From an uncultured Bacteroidota bacterium (lineage in GTDB: Bacteria; Bacteroidota; Bacteroidia; Flavobacteriales; TMED113), in the NCBI GenBank assembly GCA_902520385.1, contig CABYOB010000003.1, positions 3,233-67,232 on the forward strand: a DNA stretch of 64,000 nucleotides, written 5' to 3'. The notes beneath the pieces are model-generated. The model was not told the origin of the DNA and made no database searches. It saw only the letters and a list, made by a program, of their open reading frames with translations. A program made the translations under genes and the position numbers. Numbering within the stretch: position 1 is the stretch's first letter; every line of letters begins with the position of its first letter. Shown piece by piece: positions 25,703 to 35,041 of the stretch.

Positions 25703-25749
25703 GCTATTTAATTTAATCATCATTTAAGATAAAGATAAGAATTCAATAC

Positions 25750-26022
25750 TTATTTAAAGTATTTGTGGTCAATATAAAAAGTTCCAAAAGGAATAATTGA
25801 TGCTAAAAGAATCAAAGTCAATTTTTTAATGTGCCATTTGAATTTATAGTGGAGAATTAAAGCTGCGAATATATATATTAAAAACAAAATACCATGGGGC
25901 ATTCCAAGAAGCTTTACATAAAAACTATTTTTCAAAATATATTTAATTGGAACAGCAATAAATAATAATAATATATAAGAGGAGCCTTCTAAAAAGCTAA
26001 TAATTCGAAACAATTTCACCAT
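25750..26022 (-). CDS. DUF3817 membrane protein
   Basis: A 90-residue protein with three predicted transmembrane helices. The order FRIISFLEGSSYILLLFIAVP, then GMPHGILFLIYIF and IPFGTFYIDHKYFK is the DUF3817 pattern. It ends the gene run that starts with the DUF4019 gene; its start is 3 bp from the yigZ stop. Confidence 0.8.
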   Translation of the reverse strand: MVKLFRIISFLEGSSYILLLFIAVPIKYILKNSFYVKLLGMPHGILFLIYIFAALILHYKFKWHIKKLTLILLASIIPFGTFYIDHKYFK

Positions 26023-26025
26023 ATT

Positions 26026-26640
26026 TTATACTGATTTCACATATTTAATATGTAAGTGTTTATTTTCATTAAAATACTCAAAAACTAAATCAGTCTTTTT
26101 TTGAGGCACCAGTATTTTTATTTTACAATCTAAATTAAATTCACTCTTTAAAATAGTTAGTTGCCACTTTTTTATATTTTTCATAACATCGTTTAATGAA
26201 GAGAACTTAAAAAACAAATCATACTCCTCTTGGATGTCTTTTGTAATAATTTTAGTTTTCTTAATTGTATTTAGTGCTGTATTTTTATATGACCGTATTA
26301 ATCCAGGGATACCTAATTTAACCCCCCCAAAATAACGGACAACTACAATTAATATATTTGTTAAACCTGCGGATTTTATTTGACTCAAAATAGGCTTGCC
26401 CGCTGTAGAGGACGGCTCTCCATCATCAGACACTTTAAATTCTGATTGGTCTATATTTAACACATAGGCATAACAATAATGGTTAGCGGAGCTTTCTTTT
26501 TTTTTAATTATTTCTAGTTTTTCTTTTACTTCTTTTTTTGTTTTAACAATAAAACAATATCCAATAAATTTACTACCCCTTTCTACATAATAGCCCAATG
26601 AGTCATGTTCAATTTCTTTATACTGACTTTCAAACAACAT
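26026..26640 (-). CDS. yigZ: YigZ/IMPACT family protein
   Basis: A 204-residue UPF0029-family protein with the signature DGEPSSTAGKPILSQI and VVVRYFGGVKLGIPGLIRSY, and a C-terminal ferredoxin-like domain. Bacterial members are of uncertain function, related to eukaryotic IMPACT. It overlaps the upstream GNAT gene by one base. Confidence 0.88.
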   Translation of the reverse strand: MLFESQYKEIEHDSLGYYVERGSKFIGYCFIVKTKKEVKEKLEIIKKKESSANHYCYAYVLNIDQSEFKVSDDGEPSSTAGKPILSQIKSAGLTNILIVVVRYFGGVKLGIPGLIRSYKNTALNTIKKTKIITKDIQEEYDLFFKFSSLNDVMKNIKKWQLTILKSEFNLDCKIKILVPQKKTDLVFEYFNENKHLHIKYVKSV

Positions 26641-27110
26641 TATATAATTAATTTATTAATTTGTTTTTTATATAGCTTTCCATTAGTCCAGTCATTTTTT
26701 AACTCAGCATTATATTTTTTATAAAAATTGATTGCGGGCTGGTTCCAATTTAGAACTTGCCAGGCCATTCCATTTGCATTTATTTTTTTTGTTACCCGAA
26801 CACATTCTTCAAAAAGCAATGTTCCTATTCCAAGCTTTCTAAAAGATTTGCTGACAACAAAATCTTCAAGATAAAAAATTTTACCATCCCATGTGGAATA
26901 GCGTATGTAATAAAAAGCCATCCCCACAACTTCAGATTTTATTTCCGCTAGGATGGTCCAGAATAATGGATTTTTATTAAAACCGTCTTTTTCTAAATCT
27001 TCTAGAGAAACAGTAACTTTGTCCAACGCATTTTCATAATGCGCTAACTCTTTAATTAAATTTAGTATAATTGGGGCGTCAGACTTTTTTCCTCTTCTAA
27101 TTTTAATCAT
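26640..27110 (-). CDS. GNAT N-acetyltransferase (diamine/spermidine acetyltransferase-like)
   Basis: A 156-residue GNAT-fold enzyme. The acetyl-CoA loop is RKLGIGTLLFEE, and the order YLEDFVVSKSFR, then NWNQPAINFYKKYNAEL is that of the SAT-like subgroup acting on polyamines or amino acids. The substrate is not determined by the sequence. Confidence 0.82.
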   Translation of the reverse strand: MIKIRRGKKSDAPIILNLIKELAHYENALDKVTVSLEDLEKDGFNKNPLFWTILAEIKSEVVGMAFYYIRYSTWDGKIFYLEDFVVSKSFRKLGIGTLLFEECVRVTKKINANGMAWQVLNWNQPAINFYKKYNAELKNDWTNGKLYKKQINKLII

Positions 27111-27119
27111 AAATTTTAA

Positions 27120-27668
27120 TTACCAAGTAGTTTTATCATTAACATTGTTTCTTGAAATATCTCTAATGCTGAATGAGTTAACAATACCTAAATAAAAAAA
27201 GCCTAAGCACCTTTCATCAGTACTTAATTTTAAGAATTCATTTAAATTTTCAGCATACTTGGGTGTACTCCAATATCCACCAATTTCTGAATTGACTATA
27301 CTTAACCATATATTTTGAACAGACATAGATGTTGCAGCTATTTCCTCCCACTCAGGAACTATTGTTTTATGTCTTTTCATGCAAATGCAAATTAGGTGAC
27401 TTGTTTGCTCAAAATTCTCAAAAATTTTTTTTTTGAAAGATTCACTAGAATGAGGGTTGGTGTTTATAATAGCATTTGCTAGAGATATTTTTTTGTGGTC
27501 GCAGAAAATTTTAAAAAACCAAGGCTGCGTCATTCGATGACTTGGGGCATGATTAGCATTTTCTAAAATTTCTTTAATAACACTATCTTTAATTCTATTA
27601 CCATTAAAGTCTCTAGGATAAGTTGACCTTCTAGACTGTATGATTTTGGAATTTAATTTATTAATCAT
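27120..27668 (-). CDS. Nitroreductase family protein
   Basis: A 182-residue FMN-dependent oxidoreductase fold: N-terminal IQSRRSTYPRDFNG, APSHRMTQPWFFKIF for FMN contact, and a C-terminal LGFFYLGIV. It probably reduces quinones or nitro compounds with NAD(P)H. It lies 1 bp from the DUF4019 gene and 9 bp from the GNAT gene, in the same transcription unit. Confidence 0.83.
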   Translation of the reverse strand: MINKLNSKIIQSRRSTYPRDFNGNRIKDSVIKEILENANHAPSHRMTQPWFFKIFCDHKKISLANAIINTNPHSSESFKKKIFENFEQTSHLICICMKRHKTIVPEWEEIAATSMSVQNIWLSIVNSEIGGYWSTPKYAENLNEFLKLSTDERCLGFFYLGIVNSFSIRDISRNNVNDKTTW

Positions 27669-27669
27669 A

Positions 27670-28077
27670 TCATTTAATAAAGTACCCTACAACTTTCCAG
27701 AACCCATCTTTTTCTTTTAATAGAGTTGCTGTCTCAGTTGCTTTATTTTTTTTATTATAAGAAACATCAAAAGAAATTATATAATAATTTCCGTCTGGCA
27801 CACCAGGAAGTTCAGTCGTATAATTAATTGAATTAATTTTTCTGTTTAGGGTTTTTCCTAGAGGAAGTCTACTAGCGTTTAATGTCGCTGACCACCTGTC
27901 TTGTTGAATTTGGCTTTGAAAGTATTTTCCGGCATTATCCCAACTTGCTAAATAATTTCCATTATCAATTTGTTCTAACCAAATGATTGCAGATTTAGTA
28001 GCTTTTTTTTCTTCTTTTTTATTTTGAGAAAAAATGAAGGAAGGTAACACTAAGATTATAATAATTAAATTTCTCAT
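27670..28077 (-). CDS. DUF4019 exported protein
   Basis: A 135-residue protein with a signal peptide (LIIIILVLPSFIFSQ). WLEQIDNGNYLASWDNAGKYF, PLGKTLNRKI and KEKDGFWKVVGYFI fit DUF4019. Its start overlaps the stop of the upstream metalloprotease gene by 4 bp. Function unknown. Confidence 0.78.
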   Translation of the reverse strand: MRNLIIIILVLPSFIFSQNKKEEKKATKSAIIWLEQIDNGNYLASWDNAGKYFQSQIQQDRWSATLNASRLPLGKTLNRKINSINYTTELPGVPDGNYYIISFDVSYNKKNKATETATLLKEKDGFWKVVGYFIK

Positions 28078-30041
28078 AGTTTATAGTATTTTTTAACTGT
28101 TCCGTCGTTATATATTTCAATATAGAATCTACTTTTTGTTGTTTTTCTTCCTAATAAATCAATTTTTTTTAACAATATTTTATTATTAATTTCATCTTCC
28201 TTAATTGAAATTTCTTCTAGTTCAAGTCTAATATTATCAAGATATAAATAATTTCCATTTTCGCCTGTAAACTCAAATTTAATTTTCACACTTGGGCTGC
28301 CAGACCAAGGGTTTAAATTAACATACTCTTCTTCCCATTGACTATTATTTGGAAGAAAAACACCCGATATATTAGAGCCCCCATTAGTAACTAAATCATC
28401 AGTTGTTAAATCTTTTCGTTCTGTCCAAGATAATCCACAGTCATCAGATACAAGTATTCTTAGTAAGTCATCACTTTGACTATTTCGCTTAGCATATGCA
28501 TAGTCAAAATATAGACGAACAGGTGTTTGATAATTACTTAAATTTATAAAAGGAGAATAAAGGTTATGTTCATTTTCGCCCGAGAAAAAGCGACTACGAA
28601 TTCTCATAGAAGCAATACCATTACTTGCCGCTGTTTCAGTTCTATTCCACGTGTTTTCAGTTATTTGTTCTAAAATTTCCCAATCACTTAAGGGGTCAGA
28701 CGTTATAGGGAATTCATTAGATTCAAAACTTTCGGTAATAGATGATAAAATAGGATTACTATCAAATACTGAAATAAAATTATTTATAGTTTGGTATGCC
28801 GTGCCCGCTTCATTTGAAACACTTAAGGACACATTAAATGATCCAGAACTACTATACGTCACAATTGGATTTTCATCATATGAGTTTGAGGGCTCACCTC
28901 CGGGAAAAGACCAATAGTAAGTAGGATTTTCACCACTGTTATATGAATTATTAATAAATTGCACTTCACTATTTATACAGGAACTTCCGTTGGGTATATA
29001 AAAATCTACTGTGGCCAAACATTCTTCTTCTTGATAATTAGGATGTGTTCCTGTTGCCCAAAGATTATTTTCTTGCCAAAGATCTACTCTATCGCCAACG
29101 CTAGAGTTTAAAGCCGCTTGCATTCTGGCAACCTGACCTTGGGTGAACATTGCCGTGCAACTAGAATAATCCATTATGTTTTGCACATTATCCAAAGATC
29201 CGCAGGTTGATGAGGATAGATTACAAGAACTGTATGAACCTATACAATTTGGCGTGTCAGCTACAAAATCATCTTCATTACAATTTGAAGCTAATCCAAC
29301 ATCTGCCCATTCTGCCCAGGTGTGTTCTAAATTAAAAAAATGACCACATTCGTGAGATAAAGTATGTCTTACATAATTACTATTACTTCCCGTTCCAATA
29401 CTGCCCACATATTCATGATTTGCAATAATTCCGTGTCTAAAATTTGGCCCACCAGTAGATGGTAAATATGTATAAGCAGCGGCTCCAATATTACCATCAA
29501 TGCTTTTAACAACCCAAATATTTAAATAGGAAGAGTCATCCCAAAAAACAATTTGCTTTGCATCATCGTTAGCTGACCCTGTTCCTTCCCAGTATGTTCG
29601 TGTAATTCCTTCAGTACAATTTCCATTTGGATCTATTTTAGCTAATTTATATGTTACATTTGGATTTCCTATGATACTTTGAAAATCTCCTATAACGTTA
29701 TTTAAATCTGTACTAGTGCCTTGAAAATCTTCGTTCATTAGTCTAATTGCATCTTCAACCTGATCTTTAGAAATATTTTCGTTTACACCAACTGGATTAC
29801 CTTCATGAAGAATATGAAAAACAACAGGAATGATTTTTTCTGACTCACCATATCTTTTATTAATGTTAAATATATTAGTGATAGAATCAAGCTTTTGTTT
29901 ATTTTTTAGAAAAAATTCAGGGTTTTTATCAAATTCTTTTTTTGTCATAATGTGAGTTGCGCATGGTAACGTATTAACTTGAGCGTTAATATTTATAACA
30001 ATTGTGGAAAATAAAATCAGAAATAAGATCAATTTTTTCAT
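28074..30041 (-). CDS. Secreted M43-like zinc metalloprotease with PKD domain and short sorting-like tail
   Basis: A 655-residue exported peptidase. The zinc motif HECGHFFNLEHTW followed by NIMDYSSC (Met-turn) places it in the pappalysin-like M43 family. Then come a PKD domain (YYWSFPGGEPS, NPIVTYSSSGSFNVSLSVSN) and a jelly-roll-like region (RLYFDYAYAKR, LYLDNIRLEL). The C-terminus is the short tail LLKKIDLLGRK then IEIYNDGTVKKYYKL, unlike its two upstream paralogues, which end in the ordinary type-A domain. Third of three tandem copies. Confidence 0.88.
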   Translation of the reverse strand: MKKLILFLILFSTIVININAQVNTLPCATHIMTKKEFDKNPEFFLKNKQKLDSITNIFNINKRYGESEKIIPVVFHILHEGNPVGVNENISKDQVEDAIRLMNEDFQGTSTDLNNVIGDFQSIIGNPNVTYKLAKIDPNGNCTEGITRTYWEGTGSANDDAKQIVFWDDSSYLNIWVVKSIDGNIGAAAYTYLPSTGGPNFRHGIIANHEYVGSIGTGSNSNYVRHTLSHECGHFFNLEHTWAEWADVGLASNCNEDDFVADTPNCIGSYSSCNLSSSTCGSLDNVQNIMDYSSCTAMFTQGQVARMQAALNSSVGDRVDLWQENNLWATGTHPNYQEEECLATVDFYIPNGSSCINSEVQFINNSYNSGENPTYYWSFPGGEPSNSYDENPIVTYSSSGSFNVSLSVSNEAGTAYQTINNFISVFDSNPILSSITESFESNEFPITSDPLSDWEILEQITENTWNRTETAASNGIASMRIRSRFFSGENEHNLYSPFINLSNYQTPVRLYFDYAYAKRNSQSDDLLRILVSDDCGLSWTERKDLTTDDLVTNGGSNISGVFLPNNSQWEEEYVNLNPWSGSPSVKIKFEFTGENGNYLYLDNIRLELEEISIKEDEINNKILLKKIDLLGRKTTKSRFYIEIYNDGTVKKYYKL

Positions 30042-30043
30042 GC

Positions 30044-32266
30044 TTATTTATTTACTATAATAGTTTTTGTACCTATAAAATTACTCGAAAATACTTTAAT
30101 AATGTATAAACCTGAATTATTTTGACTAATAAAATTATTTAATGAATATGAGTTATTTCCTTTAAAAAAGAGTTTTTCATCTTCAAGGACTATTTTACCA
30201 CGCAGGTCAATAATAGAAATTTTCATCAAATTATTTTCAGTTAGATTAAATCTTAAAAAACCATTGTTTTTTGAAATAGGATGAGGTAAAACATTAAGAT
30301 TAATTTTTTCTAAACTATTGTTTATATTCTCCCAATTACCATTTCCGATACGTAAATTATCAATATATAACCAATTACCCCCAATATTATCTGTAATAAT
30401 TGTACCATTATCTACATTAAAAGCCTCTTCTTCTTGTAGAAGACCTTTGCCGGTAAATTCAAATTTAATAATTACGCTTGGCTCTCCTGCTGCAGTTTGA
30501 ATATTTACGGATCTTTCTTCCCAATCTGAAGATAATGGAACATATGGATTAAATGTAATATTATTACCTGTAGTATTTAGTTCATTTGTATTCCATTCTG
30601 CTCTTTTTATCCAAGTCTCCCCACAATTTTTAGACACATATATACTTAATGCGTCATTAATAATACTAACTCCATCATCTATAGTGTATGGAAGTCTTTT
30701 TGTATATGCTAAATCAAAATATAGTGAAAGTGGCTCATCTGTTGAAGTTGTTTGACTTGAAAAATCAAGTTCTGGGCTAATTAATTCGTGTATTACATCA
30801 TTTGCGGTTAGGTATTGACTGCCAATTCTTACAGATCCAACTCCATCGGAAGAGGCGTAGCCAGTTCTTTTCCATGAGGGCTCAGTTCCCGTTGGTTTAA
30901 TATACCAATTTGATGAGTTTATATTATTTGGAAAATTAGCATCTTCAAATTGTTCTAAAAATGGCGCTTCATCATTATCCAATATGGTAATATAATTCTC
31001 TTTGATTAACTCAGAAGAACCGGACTCATTGGTTACTACTAATTTAACATCATACGAGCCAGGAATATTGTATGTAACGATTGGGTTAACATCGAAGGAT
31101 TGAGAAGGATTAGCGCCATTTCCAAATTCCCAATAAAAAGAATCAATATTATCAGTATTGTAGCACATTTCTTCAAATAATATAGTGACATTACTACAGG
31201 CAGACCGTGTATTAGAGTTAAAGTCAGGGGTAGGAATACATGGGCTAGCATTGTATTCATTGTGCACCCCCGTGTTCCATAAATTATCTTCTTGCCAAAG
31301 TAAATTTCTTCCACCGGCATTAGAGTTCAATGCTGCGTGTGCTCTGTCTTTTTGACCATTAGTAAACATTAATGCACAGTTTGAATAGTCCATAATATTT
31401 TGAACATTATCTAAAGTGTCATTGCAAGAACTTTGTGTAAGAGGGCAATTAGAATTTTCAACGCCAAATGTTAGAGGGGTGTCTTCAACGCCATCATCAA
31501 TTAAACAATTATCAGGTGTTCCATCTTCATCTTCGTCAGCGTCTCCGGGACTATTAGAACTTCCCCATGGATGTGCTAAATTGAGAAAATGACCTACTTC
31601 GTGGGGCATTGTATGCCTTGACCAATTACTATTACTTGCGGTTCCAATTGTTCCAAAATAATCATCATCACAAATAATACCTTCGTGATTATCTGGCGCT
31701 GAACCAGGGTAATATGCATATGCAGCAGTGCCTTCACTTGCTAAATCTGCTACCACCCAAATATTCATATACATATCATTATTCCAATATGTCTCATCTT
31801 TGACATTTTCCCCTCCCTCATAAGTTAAAATAGATTGATGATATGTTATTCCATCAGTACAGTTTCCTTCTGGGTCTAGTTTAGCTAAACGAAATTCTAT
31901 TCCCATATCAGAAATAATATCACTAAAATCATCAATTACACCAACTATATCGTTATTTAAAGCACTGAAGTCATCATTCATACTTTGCACACAAGACATA
32001 ACTTGGTTTTTGGAAATACGCTCGGGGCCATAATTATGAATAATGTGAACTACGGTGGGAATAATATATGTAGTATCACTTTGTCTACATAACTTTTTTT
32101 GCTCTATAAACTCTTTAGTGAATGCATTAAGATTTTCTAGAACTTGTTTTTTTTCCGGAAAGTTTTCTAGAGATTTATTTATAGCTTCAGTTGATCCACA
32201 AATTTTTTCTTGAGAAAAAGATAATCCTAGCCCTAATAAAACTAGGAAAATATATCTTGAGAACAT
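30044..32266 (-). CDS. Secreted M43-like zinc metalloprotease with T9SS type-A domain
   Basis: A 740-residue paralogue of its neighbours: zinc motif HEVGHFLNLAHPWG, Met-turn NIMDYSNC, PKD (FYWEFGNGANPSQS, NPIVTYNIPGSYDVKLVVTN) and the jelly-roll-like part (LYFDLAYTKR, WLYIDNLRIG). The C-terminal domain runs from LNVLPHPISKNNGFLRFNL to IDLRGKIVLEDE and YIIKVFSSNFIGTKTIIVNK, a full type-A sorting domain. Middle copy of the tandem triplet. Confidence 0.88.
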   Translation of the reverse strand: MFSRYIFLVLLGLGLSFSQEKICGSTEAINKSLENFPEKKQVLENLNAFTKEFIEQKKLCRQSDTTYIIPTVVHIIHNYGPERISKNQVMSCVQSMNDDFSALNNDIVGVIDDFSDIISDMGIEFRLAKLDPEGNCTDGITYHQSILTYEGGENVKDETYWNNDMYMNIWVVADLASEGTAAYAYYPGSAPDNHEGIICDDDYFGTIGTASNSNWSRHTMPHEVGHFLNLAHPWGSSNSPGDADEDEDGTPDNCLIDDGVEDTPLTFGVENSNCPLTQSSCNDTLDNVQNIMDYSNCALMFTNGQKDRAHAALNSNAGGRNLLWQEDNLWNTGVHNEYNASPCIPTPDFNSNTRSACSNVTILFEEMCYNTDNIDSFYWEFGNGANPSQSFDVNPIVTYNIPGSYDVKLVVTNESGSSELIKENYITILDNDEAPFLEQFEDANFPNNINSSNWYIKPTGTEPSWKRTGYASSDGVGSVRIGSQYLTANDVIHELISPELDFSSQTTSTDEPLSLYFDLAYTKRLPYTIDDGVSIINDALSIYVSKNCGETWIKRAEWNTNELNTTGNNITFNPYVPLSSDWEERSVNIQTAAGEPSVIIKFEFTGKGLLQEEEAFNVDNGTIITDNIGGNWLYIDNLRIGNGNWENINNSLEKINLNVLPHPISKNNGFLRFNLTENNLMKISIIDLRGKIVLEDEKLFFKGNNSYSLNNFISQNNSGLYIIKVFSSNFIGTKTIIVNK

Positions 32267-32271
32267 CTCTA

Positions 32272-34482
32272 TTATTTTGTTATAATTATACTATTAGATA
32301 ACTTTTCTTTATTAGTTATAACATTGATTAAATAATTTCCGTTCGGAATATTAGTGTGAATTTCTTCTAATTTAATGATACTTAACCCTTTTTGTAAATT
32401 AAATTCTTTTACCGCAATAACTTTTCCTAGAACATTATATAATTCGATAAATATTTTCTCGGCAGAATTTAAACCAATTTCAATATTTGCAGAACCATTA
32501 GAAGGATTTGGAAAAATATTAAAACCAAAACTTCTTTCCTCATTTAAGTTCACAAAATTTTCTCCTACTCTTAGATTGTCAATATATAACCAATTTCCTC
32601 CAACGTTTATCCCGTCTTCTGTTATACCGATTCCAGTAAATTCAAATTTAATAATTACGCCCTCATCACCGGCAACATTATTTAGGCTAAATGATTTTTG
32701 TGACCAATCACCAGGATTTGTTTGATTACCACTAGGGACAAAATCATTAAATATAGTTTGTGGGTTTCCAAACTCATCAAAAACGGTTATTAAATCGTCG
32801 GTATTATAAGTTTTTCTAGCCATCCAAGTTTCTCCGCAGTTGTCAGAAGTATATATAATTAATTGGTCTTGAATATATAAGTTTCCTTCAAAATCAGTTT
32901 GAGTACTTTTTAAAGCATATGCTAAATTGAAATAAATTTGAGCAGAGTTTAAATTACTTAAGTCTAATTCTGGTGTTGTAAAAGTATGGCTTTTTAATTC
33001 GTAGCCAAAGTATCTACTTCTAATACGAATAGACGTGTCATCATTCCATGAAGCAGAAGATGTTGTTTCCCAAGTTTGCTCATCATTTTGAGGAACAATA
33101 TACCATCCGTCATTTTCAGGAAAAGAGCCATTTTCAGATGGCGCAAAGTCTTGTTTTATTCCTTCATCAGAAACAGTAATGTCATCTAATATGTAGATAT
33201 AGTTTTCTCTAGTTATTTCGTTACAGTATGAACTTTCATCATTTAGAGGTCCATTACAAACCCTAAGAATTACATCATGAGAACCCTTTTCAATATATTG
33301 AACTACCGGATTAACATCATATGAATATTGAGGGCTTGCCCCAGGCCCAAAGTCCCACGAATAATAAATTACATCACTGTTATATGTATGAGACATAAAC
33401 TCAATAGCTGTTCCTTGGCACCCTGTATTTGTTGTTGTATTAAAATCAGGAATAGGAGCGCAATTCACATATGTTTCAGAGGAGTTGTAATGTTCATCGT
33501 CAACTCCTGTTAATATTAAGTTTTCAGGCTGCCATAAACTTTCTCTATTTCCGGCCATTGAATTTAATGCTGCATGCACTCTTTGTTTTTGACCTTCAGT
33601 AAACATATGAGCGCAATTAGCATAATCCATAATATTCTGAACATTATCTAAACTTCCACAAGTTTCTTGATCGACATTACATGTTTGATTGGTCCCTATT
33701 GTATTAGGAGTGTCTTCTACACCATCATCTGTTCCACAATTTTCTTGAACACCAGGTTCGTTTGTACTTCCCCATGGGTGTGCTAAATTCATAAAGTGAC
33801 CAAATTCATGAGACAAAGTGTGCCTTACATAATTACTCCCCCCCGCAGTACCAACTCCATGGCCAAAATATGTATGTAGGGAAACAATTAAATCATATGG
33901 ATCGCCAGCGCCAGGATAATTAGCGTATGCAGCAGCACTGGATCCAGGGGACATACTTTTAATAACATAAACATTGACATACTGATCATCTGGCCATGAA
34001 ATAAGGCTTCTAGCAGCCTCGTCATTCCCCTCAGTTAAGGGTGAAGCTGTTCTTGTTATTCCATGTGTGCAATTCCCGTCAGGATCTTTAGTGGCCAACC
34101 TGAACTCAACTCCAAAATCGGCTACTAAATTTGAAAAATCATCAATTACTTCAGCAATATCATTATTTTCACCATTCCAATCTTCATTAACGGTTTCCAT
34201 TGCCCTAGCAATTTGTTCTTCACTAATATTTTCTATTCCATAATCATGAATTACATGTACCACTACAGGAATAATGTATTGTTGCCCCATTTTGGCTGAG
34301 TTTTTATAGTTTTTTATAAATTCTTTAGTGTGGAGCTCTAATTGATTTCTAACAATAATTTTTTCCGGATTTTCAGTTAAATTCTTATTAAGAATTATAT
34401 CTGCTCCACATGTCTTATTTTGTGAAAAAGTAACTGTAGATAATAAAAATAAAAAAATAATTAGTGATATATAATTTTTCAT
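32272..34482 (-). CDS. Secreted M43-like zinc metalloprotease with T9SS type-A domain
   Basis: A 736-residue paralogue: zinc motif HEFGHFMNLAHPWG, Met-turn NIMDYANC, PKD (YSWDFGPGASPQYS, NPVVQYIEKGSHDVILRVCN), jelly-roll-like region and a full type-A sorting domain (NIFPNPSNGSANIEIG, YNVLGKVIAVKEF). First gene of the triplet; a TATATTTA box on the minus strand (34518-34511) ends 28 nt before the ATG. The three genes are separated by 2 and 5 bp and are surely one operon. Confidence 0.88.
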   Translation of the reverse strand: MKNYISLIIFLFLLSTVTFSQNKTCGADIILNKNLTENPEKIIVRNQLELHTKEFIKNYKNSAKMGQQYIIPVVVHVIHDYGIENISEEQIARAMETVNEDWNGENNDIAEVIDDFSNLVADFGVEFRLATKDPDGNCTHGITRTASPLTEGNDEAARSLISWPDDQYVNVYVIKSMSPGSSAAAYANYPGAGDPYDLIVSLHTYFGHGVGTAGGSNYVRHTLSHEFGHFMNLAHPWGSTNEPGVQENCGTDDGVEDTPNTIGTNQTCNVDQETCGSLDNVQNIMDYANCAHMFTEGQKQRVHAALNSMAGNRESLWQPENLILTGVDDEHYNSSETYVNCAPIPDFNTTTNTGCQGTAIEFMSHTYNSDVIYYSWDFGPGASPQYSYDVNPVVQYIEKGSHDVILRVCNGPLNDESSYCNEITRENYIYILDDITVSDEGIKQDFAPSENGSFPENDGWYIVPQNDEQTWETTSSASWNDDTSIRIRSRYFGYELKSHTFTTPELDLSNLNSAQIYFNLAYALKSTQTDFEGNLYIQDQLIIYTSDNCGETWMARKTYNTDDLITVFDEFGNPQTIFNDFVPSGNQTNPGDWSQKSFSLNNVAGDEGVIIKFEFTGIGITEDGINVGGNWLYIDNLRVGENFVNLNEERSFGFNIFPNPSNGSANIEIGLNSAEKIFIELYNVLGKVIAVKEFNLQKGLSIIKLEEIHTNIPNGNYLINVITNKEKLSNSIIITK

Positions 34483-34558
34483 GCTTAATTGTTATATGTA
34501 AAAACGTTGATAAATATACGAAAAAATAAGAAATTATTAGATTAGGCTTTTTTAAAAA

Positions 34559-35041
34559 TCACAATTTATATTTTTTGATTAAATCTGAGGTAGATAAATT
34601 AGGAATTAAAGGAATTATTTTGACATCACCACCAGAACTTAAGACCTTCTTGGCGCCCACTATACTATTTATATTATAATCTCCGCCTTTAGTTAATACA
34701 TTGGGGGATATTTTTTTAATTAATTTTAGAGGGGTTTTTTCAGAGAAAAAAACAATTAAGTCAACAAAGGAAAGCGTAGCTAACATAATTGATCGGTTAT
34801 AACTATTATTTATAGGCCTCCCTTTTCCCTTTAAATTTTTAACAGATTCATCACTATTTAAACCAATAATTAATTTATCACCTAACTTTTTGGATTCTTT
34901 CAATAGCTTTAAGTGTCCTAAATGTATAATATCAAAACAACCATTGGTAAAAACAATAATTTGTTTTTCTTTTCTCCATTTTTTGAGAATAGTTTGTAAG
35001 TCAGAAGGATTCTGTATAATTTTTTTTTCAAATTCATTCAT
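34559..35041 (-). CDS. rfaE2: Heptose 1-phosphate adenylyltransferase (RfaE2/HldE C-terminal type)
   Basis: A 160-residue nucleotidyltransferase with the active-site motif FTNGCFDIIHLGHLKLL (HxGH), GLNSDESVKNLKG and the C-terminal STSDLIKKYKL. In the pathway it activates D-glycero-D-manno-heptose 1-phosphate with ATP for lipopolysaccharide core synthesis. Overlaps the flippase-like gene by 4 bp. Confidence 0.85.
   Translation of the reverse strand: MNEFEKKIIQNPSDLQTILKKWRKEKQIIVFTNGCFDIIHLGHLKLLKESKKLGDKLIIGLNSDESVKNLKGKGRPINNSYNRSIMLATLSFVDLIVFFSEKTPLKLIKKISPNVLTKGGDYNINSIVGAKKVLSSGGDVKIIPLIPNLSTSDLIKKYKL

Noticed and set aside
25126..25723. Type II toxin-antitoxin pair
   Set aside because: The two small genes are lipoproteins that are paralogues of each other, with lipoboxes and shared ACDCA motifs, not a toxin with an antitoxin.
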